NCBI GenBank assembly: GCA_021464245.1
Contig: JADCRB010000001.1
Coordinates: 4,349,186-4,413,185, forward strand
Direction: 5' to 3'
Length of the DNA: 64,000 nucleotides
Source: Carallia brachiata
Taxonomy: Eukaryota; Streptophyta; Magnoliopsida; Malpighiales; Rhizophoraceae
In this document: positions 58,755 through 64,000 of the stretch, piece after piece
Numbering within the stretch: the first letter of the stretch is position 1
How the letters are laid out: each line of letters opens with the position of its first letter
Program-made: the position numbers and the translations under genes
Notes under the pieces: generated by a model
What the model was told of the DNA's origin: nothing
Databases searched by the model: none
What the model saw: only the letters and a program-made list of their open reading frames with translations

Positions 58755-59029
58755 CTAGTGCATAGGAGGTGGTCTTGCCAACAGTTACAAGGCCATTTAA
58801 TCTAATCCTGGATTGTGGTAAGAAAGAGAAAGAGTCGATTGAAAATGGAAGAAGAAAAAGAGACCATTAGCAAAAGGAACAACAAAAAAGGACAATTGAT
58901 TGAGGATTTTGACTTTGAGAAGTAATAATTGTTGAGACTAATAACACAAAAAAGAAGAAAACGCTATTTGGGGCTGTTATGGTGATTTTGGGTTTTGTTT
59001 TGTTCTTCCTTTTTTTTGGGGGCATTTCA

Positions 59030-59262
59030 AATGATTGCTGGATAGTTTGTTAGGTGTTAGTGGGTAAGGGGGAAGCGGGTCCAAAGATGCCGTAAGAGTT
59101 GCTCAGTACCTTAGGCGCCGTAAGAGTTGCACAATACTTTAGGGGCAAAGCCTAAATCTACACAAATAGCGGGATTTTTTTGGAGGGAACCAGGAGTCGA
59201 ACTCCAGACCCTGTCCCTAGCTTTTGCAACCGGTGGCCAACCAAGCTACCCTAGTTGGTTTT
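59030..59262 (-). mobile_element. tRNA-derived SINE
   Basis: On the minus strand the head has a pol III A box TAGCTTGGTTGG (59248-59237) and, about 31 bases on, a B box GGAGTTCGACTCC (59205-59193), the spacing found in tRNA promoters. The body (59190-59040) contains GCAACTCTTACGGC twice in tandem (59130-59117 and 59102-59089). The 3' end is not defined. It resembles the heads of plant SINEs such as Au, but a degraded tRNA pseudogene cannot be excluded. Confidence 0.6.
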
Positions 59263-59269
59263 GTTTTAT

Positions 59270-61140
59270 TCTTTTTAATTTTTAGAATTATAAATTAGAT
59301 TTTGGACTTCAATTTTTGTTTGGCTCAATAGGCCCAACTTCCACGCAAATTGTACTTGGCTTATCTCTTATGTCCATGTTAGTCTTTTTAACACATTATT
59401 ACATCAAGTAATCATGTTTGACGGATTCTATTTTATAAAGATGGTGACATATTAGATTTGTAACAAAAAATTATACAAATTGTTACTTTTTAAAGTTGAG
59501 GATAAATTTATAACAAAATGTAAAATTTAGAATATTTTTAATGTGTTAACCTTTGATTGATTTCAACTAATCATTTTGATCTTTGAAAAATGCATCAAAT
59601 GAGTATCTACAAAAACAAAATGTCACTCGAATTATTATTATTTTTAATTAATATTTATAGAGCAATACTATATAGCATCATTTATTGAAACACATTATAG
59701 GCACAAACACATTAGGTGAAGAAAATAAATTGTTTTTCTACTTTTTCTTGTCTTTTTTTTTTTTTCTAATTTATTAGTTCAAAAGATATGTGATTGATCT
59801 ACATTTTTCAAATTGTTCATATACCATACTAGATGTTGCTATCTTATATTTTTTTTTATATTTCTAATCATTTCATAAAACTAATATTATGAATTACAAT
59901 TTATATGTTATTTACCAAAGTTGAGAGAAAACTAAGTTATTAATTTTGTGTTGGCGTGTGCTTAATTCTAGGAATATTAGAAATTTTATATTAACTAGAT
60001 CTTTTCTTCAATTCTAGAATATTGACCACTGCAGGTGGTAGTATGGTAATAATTTGATGTATCGTCTCTATTATTGATCTGCGTTGAAGTTCCTACACTG
60101 ACATTTCCTCCCAAATAAAAAGGAGATTTGAATGTGAGTACAGTGTTAGTTTCTAAACTCATTAATACTATAGTTGAGTTTGAGGAGAATCGATCGAGTC
60201 TAACAATGCTCATTTGATAGGTCCTCTCTATAAAAAAAGTTTGATGAAGACATTAACGAATAATCTTAGGCCTCGACCCACAGATACATTAATCAACATA
60301 CTTGCAATACATTTTTTTTTATTATAAAAAAAAATTCTACAATATTGAAAAACGTCCACATTAACTAGAATAATAATTATGGTTGGAAGTTCAAGCAAAG
60401 CTAACTTTGAAACACAGGATAATATTGTTTTTTTTTAAAAAAAAAGCTTTACTTACACCGAATTCTCTTGAACACAGTAATCATTGTAAGAAATTTTGTA
60501 TGGAGAATTCAATATAAAAGAATTTGATATTGCATATTATTATTATTATTATTTTTAATTATTTGGTTTAATTAAATAATATGTTATATTAATTATGAAC
60601 TTTTAAGATCTTAAGATTTAAATTTTATAAATATTAATAAGTCTTAGAAAATTCTCACAATAATTATAGTTAGAAATTCAAGTAATTCAATTAATATCTA
60701 ACACGATTTATAATTTACTCTATCCACATTGACAATTATTCACACACATTAATACAAATAAAAATAATTAAAGAAAAAAGGAAAAAAAGAGAAAAAAAAC
60801 TTCTTGAAAAAAGAAAAAAAATGAGTAATTTTAATATACCTTTAAACTGTGAGCATCTGATGCTAGTATGCAATAATTCTCTTGAATCAAAAAGGAAAAA
60901 GTTAGATTTCTAATAAAAAGTGTCTGGAGAAGGCGCTTAAATATAACTGATTAAATTTAATATGTAATTAATTAGATTTAACATATAAAGAAATAATAAT
61001 AATTTTTTTTAATTGCAGTTGAAATTGAGGTAGTTATAAATTATATCTAATTAATTACATTGGGTATTTTTTTGAGTAATTTTTTGTTCGAAAATATAAA
61101 AGTGCCCATCCAAAAATAAAGGATATTTTGGTTTAAAAGG
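59270..61140. other. AT-rich spacer upstream of UGGT, one unclassified frame
   Basis: This is mostly A/T runs. A 72-codon minus frame at 60213-59995 (MSIVRLDRFSSNSTIVLMSL then SPFYLGGNVSVGTSTQINNR) has fairly ordinary amino-acid composition and could be a gene remnant, but I recognise no domain. No RNA gene is seen. Confidence 0.35.
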
Positions 61141-61156
61141 AAAATGGGAGCAATGG

Positions 61157-61175
61157 CCAATGGGGACGAGCCACC
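61157..61175 (+). promoter_or_regulatory. ERSE-like element, one mismatch
   Basis: CCAAT, nine bases, then CCACC; the ER stress response element is CCAAT-N9-CCACG. It lies about 580 bp upstream of the UGGT start codon. The 23-bp segment 61157-61179 is a near copy of 61220-61242 (4 differences), so the pair looks like a duplicated module. Confidence 0.6.
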
Positions 61176-61219
61176 TCATAGGATTTGCATACTTTAGATT
61201 TCACGCTTTGAAAACATTA

Positions 61220-61238
61220 CCAATAGGGATCAGCCACG
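61220..61238 (+). promoter_or_regulatory. Perfect ERSE (CCAAT-N9-CCACG)
   Basis: CCAAT (61220-61224), nine bases (AGGGATCAG), CCACG (61234-61238). In the known mechanism NF-Y binds CCAAT and ER-stress bZIP factors (bZIP28/bZIP60 in Arabidopsis, ATF6 in animals) bind the CCACG half. It is about 500 bp upstream of the UGGT ATG and 150 bp upstream of the probable TATA box. UGGT is an unfolded-protein-response target in several organisms, so the site suits the gene. Confidence 0.8.
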
Positions 61239-61254
61239 TCATCCAATGACGTGG
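61234..61254. promoter_or_regulatory. Perfect inverted pair of UPRE/ACGT bZIP cores
   Basis: CCACGTCAT (61234-61242) and its exact inverted complement ATGACGTGG (61246-61254) flank a 3-base spacer. Each arm contains TGACGTGG, the UPRE core recognised by bZIP60/XBP1-type factors. The left arm shares its CCACG with the ERSE. A further CCAAT lies at 61243-61247 across the spacer. Confidence 0.75.
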
Positions 61255-61390
61255 TTTAATCGTTTAATCTTTTTTGTTATTGTTATTGTTTTTGTTTGTT
61301 TAGGAGGAGGGGCGAGGTGGTTTTGGAATTGGAAGTCAGCGACACGGAAGTCTCCGCTTTATTATTTATTTATTTTTTTAATATTATAAT

Positions 61391-61400
61391 CTATATATTA
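61391..61400 (+). promoter_or_regulatory. Probable TATA box of UGGT
   Basis: CTATATATTA, about 150 bp downstream of the ERSE/UPRE cluster and 340 bp upstream of the ATG. The transcription start would be near 61425, giving a leader of about 315 nt. This is inferred from position; T-rich alternatives exist nearby. Confidence 0.45.
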
Positions 61401-61624
61401 TTGACGACGGAGGATCTGTTAATAAGACAGTCGCCAGACCCAAAACTCCAAAGCAAAGCGGCAGAGCGGCAAGTTCAGTTATCTGTCTGTTTATCTGTGT
61501 GTGTTGTAGTATTGGTTTCCAATTGTTGTTGCTCTCTGCTGCTAATTGATCAGTGGACTAGAACTACTACTTTTTACCATTTTTTTTTTCCTGTTTGTAG
61601 TCGCAGTGTTTTGTTGTTTGTCAA

Positions 61625-61696
61625 ATGACCAATCGTCAATGATGGGATCTAAGTCCAACAACACTTGACATGAACCCTATTATTATTATTGCTTAA
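61625..61696 (+). promoter_or_regulatory. Three short uORFs in the UGGT leader
   Basis: ATG...TGA at 61625-61642 (5 codons), ATG...TGA at 61639-61668 (9 codons, overlapping the first by 4 bases in another frame), and ATG...TAA at 61670-61696 (8 codons). All end before the main ATG at 61741. If the leader is unspliced they would reduce initiation at the UGGT start, or make it conditional. Confidence 0.5.
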
Positions 61697-61740
61697 TTGT
61701 TTGTTGAGAGATCGCCGACACCACCGACCCATTATTCCAA

Positions 61741-64000
61741 ATGTGGACGACCCGTTTTAGATCCAGTTTTCTGGTGTGGGCGCTTCTTCTGCTTTGCGTC
61801 GTCTTTGGTAGTTTTGATTGGGTTTCTGGACAGAATAATAAGAGACCGAAGAACGTTCAAGTTGCCGTTCGGGCCAAATGGGAGGGCACTCCTCTTTTGT
61901 TGGAGGCTGGGTATCTCTCTATTTATCTATATCTCTTCACTTTTACTTTGACACCACACACATCTTTTTTTTTTTTTTTTAGTTTTTTTTTTTATTTGTT
62001 TGGTATACATGTTGGTGCTGTTTTCGTGGGCTTGCTTAAATTATTGTGATTGTATTATATGTCTCTTCTTATATTGTTCCCTTGTAAGTCATCTGCCTTT
62101 TTTTTTTTTGTTTTTTTTTTCCTGTCATGTTTTGCTTCCACGATTAAATAAAGTAAAGTAAAACACAGTTGATTAGATTAGTTTAGTTTAGTAGGGAGGG
62201 ATTTTTTATTAGAATGCCCATACTGTATTGCTGAATTATGGGCGAATGAATGAATTCCTTTTAACTTTCTCGCTGACGATTAAAGCACGCAAAGAGAGGA
62301 AATCTGTTAAATAGTGAAAAAGATTGGAGGTTGGTTGTTTTGTCTCCTGTACTTGTCACTGGTGGTCTTCTTTGTAAGTGGTCGTCAAGGCATTCGTCGT
62401 GATTGACAGGTATAGAACTTTGTAGGAATGGCGTTACCATTGCATTGTGAGGAAGCTGGGGACAAATTTCTTAATGTGTCCGAAGGCAAATTTCTATTAG
62501 TTTGCCATGACAATTGTTGTGAAAACATCTCCTTTGAAAATACAATTATAGACCTCTTTTCCTAGAAAAGAGCTAGAAATCTGACATCTTGGTTGGAGGA
62601 GGGGTGTTACTGAGTCATTCGGCAGAATCCTTCATCAATCGTTACTTCAGTAACTGAAATTCCTTTGTTGGAGAAAAGCATAAAATAAGGATTTTCACTG
62701 TTTCTTGGCACTTTCTCATTGTATTTCTGTGATCAGGTTTCCTAATTCAGTGTTCAATTGACACTTTACAAGAAACTTTTTTCTTTGGTCTTTGAATTCA
62801 GGTGTCTTCCTTGACTACTTTTATTTGTTTTCTTTTAAAATTTTACTATTAGCATTCATTATCTTTTGCTTGTTGTTGTTGTCATCATCATCATCCTTAA
62901 TGTTGTTCAGTGGCCAGGCATACAGCTGAAGAAAGTAAATCAGCTGTCATCTACTGTCCATGGTTACATACAACTGCTTTATCGTATTTTTTGTTTGAAT
63001 ATTGGCCCATTGAGTTACGATGTTCTGGTCCTGAATTGCTAGTTTGTTCTTTTGTTGCACACATTCATATGTTTTTTTTTTTTTGGTGTCAAGTGAATTA
63101 CTATCTAAAGAATGGAAAGACCTTTATTGGGAGTTCATTGAGGTATGGCTTAACACAGAGAAGAATGAAGCTGATTCTTATACTGCCAGAGAGTGCCTTA
63201 AAAGAATTATAAAACATGGACACTCCCTGTTAAGGGAACCATTGGCTTCACTGTTTGGATTCTCTCTTACTCTGAGATCAGCTTCTCCAAGATTGGTGCT
63301 TTACAGGCAACTAGCAGAGGAATCTCTCTCTTCTTTTCCACTTTCAGATGATAGCATATCGCACAATGCTGCTGGGGGAATTTCCGAAACAAATGAAGTC
63401 AATGATGTCGCTAAGTCAGATCATTTGCTTGTTGGTAAAAATCCTAAAAGCCCTGGTGGGAAATGTTGTTGGGTCGATACTGGAGATGCTTTGTTCTTTG
63501 ATGTTGCGGAGTTGCTATTGTGGCTTCGCAGCCCAACTGGACTGTAAGTGTTTGCTTTTATGTTTTTGAACTTTTCTTTGTTCCTCGCACAGTTTCCCTT
63601 TATTTCACATGTTTATGTCTTTGTTTCCAGTGCAGGTGACTCGTTTCAGCAGCCTGAACTATTTGATTTTGATCACGTCCATGTTAGTTCAAATATGGGC
63701 CGCCCTGTCGCTATCCTCTATGGAGCTCTTGGAACTGATTGCTTTAGGGAATTTCATGTCATCCTGGTTGATGCAGCCAAAGAGGTGTATTGCTTGTGTT
63801 GTACAATCTTCTATCGTTATCTTGAGCATCTTCTATTTCTAATGGAAAAACTATATCTTCTAGTTTTGTTGTCTTAATTCCTTATGATGATTTCTTTTTC
63901 ATGCGTCTCAATGTGGTGAGGGGTTTCCTGCATAATTCAAGAGTGTGGAAGGGACATGATTTCTGTAAATTTTTGTGCCGTATGAGTCTGGCTTCACAGA
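61741..64000 (+). CDS. UGGT: UDP-glucose:glycoprotein glucosyltransferase, N-terminal exons 1-3 (gene continues past the window)
   Basis: UGGT is the ER-lumen folding sensor. It re-adds glucose from UDP-glucose to the N-glycans of misfolded glycoproteins so that calnexin/calreticulin rebinds them; the Arabidopsis orthologue EBS1 retains mutant BRI1. Exon 1 (61741-61910) starts at the first ATG giving a signal peptide (hydrophobic [16 protein letters not shown], likely cut after WVSG), then [20 protein letters not shown]. Exon 2 (63094-63543) contains [31 protein letters not shown] and [19 protein letters not shown]. Exon 3 (63631-63784) contains [20 protein letters not shown] and [20 protein letters not shown]. 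Phases join correctly (170, 450 and 154 bp) with GT...AG introns of 1183 and 87 bp; a fourth exon may begin at 64000. These 258 residues cover the first thioredoxin-like folding-sensor region of a family near 1600 aa; the GT24 catalytic domain lies beyond the window. No lesion is seen. Confidence 0.95.
61911..63093 (+). other. UGGT intron 1
   Basis: It runs from GTATCT at 61911 to AG at 63092-63093, is T-rich and contains several poly(T) runs. The plus frames at 61741-62049 and 62910-63212 read into or out of it and are not separate genes. Confidence 0.85.

Noticed and set aside
61296..61628. 110-codon plus frame upstream of UGGT
   Set aside because: It spans the TATA region and leader, contains low-complexity hydrophobic runs and has no similarity to the UGGT N-terminus.
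61697..61951. Frame overlapping UGGT exon 1 out of phase
   Set aside because: It has no ATG at its start and is an alternative reading of exon 1 and intron 1.

Overview
This is nuclear DNA from a flowering plant, most probably a eudicot. It is AT-rich, has long intergenic tracts and short exons with GT...AG introns, and is packed with Ty3/gypsy elements, LINE, TRIM and SINE remnants and MITE-like foldbacks. I cannot name the species. The only clearly intact host gene is at the right edge: the first three coding exons (61741-63784) of UDP-glucose:glycoprotein glucosyltransferase (UGGT, called EBS1 in Arabidopsis), the folding sensor of the ER glycoprotein quality-control cycle. Its upstream region holds two ER-stress-type elements and an inverted pair of UPRE cores, which fits the gene's expected control by the unfolded-protein response.

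Layout. 1-820 holds an LTR-like sequence. 900-4900 holds broken host-gene pieces, including a BPP1/'endochitinase A-like' proline-rich protein pseudogene (about 2.86-3.84 kb). 4968-5503 is a MITE with a 9-bp target duplication. 7.9-8.9 kb is a cluster of foldback units, followed by about 5.7 kb (9.0-14.76 kb) of degenerate TAYGACAC repeats arranged in roughly 1.2-1.3 kb higher-order units. 16655-20268 is a complete but non-coding LTR retrotransposon with a perfect GCACA target duplication; it carries a 16-copy minisatellite whose repeated core contains TATAAAAGG. 20.3-27.7 kb is mostly unannotatable, with a foldback, a LINE RNase H remnant, (AT)n and a TRIM element.

27.7-58.8 kb is a nested retrotransposon complex. 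Element N (outer, minus; right LTR 58489-58754) is interrupted by element M (minus, 42502-58277, TSD GTTTA). M's 5' LTR is split by element T (plus, 47337-58081, TSD CCCAA/CTCAA), a chromodomain-bearing Tekay/Del-like element that has lost its reverse transcriptase. To the left, an inverted, end-truncated copy of T's LTR (29768-41850) is split by a 5'-truncated LINE (about 31148-33640) and a second chromovirus (E1, about 33640-40718) whose 5' LTR is truncated where the LINE begins. All polyproteins are broken by stops and frameshifts. 58.8-61.1 kb is AT-rich spacer with a tRNA-derived SINE, leading into the UGGT promoter.

All alignments were done by eye. Boundaries supported by TSDs are precise; others are approximate and marked as such.
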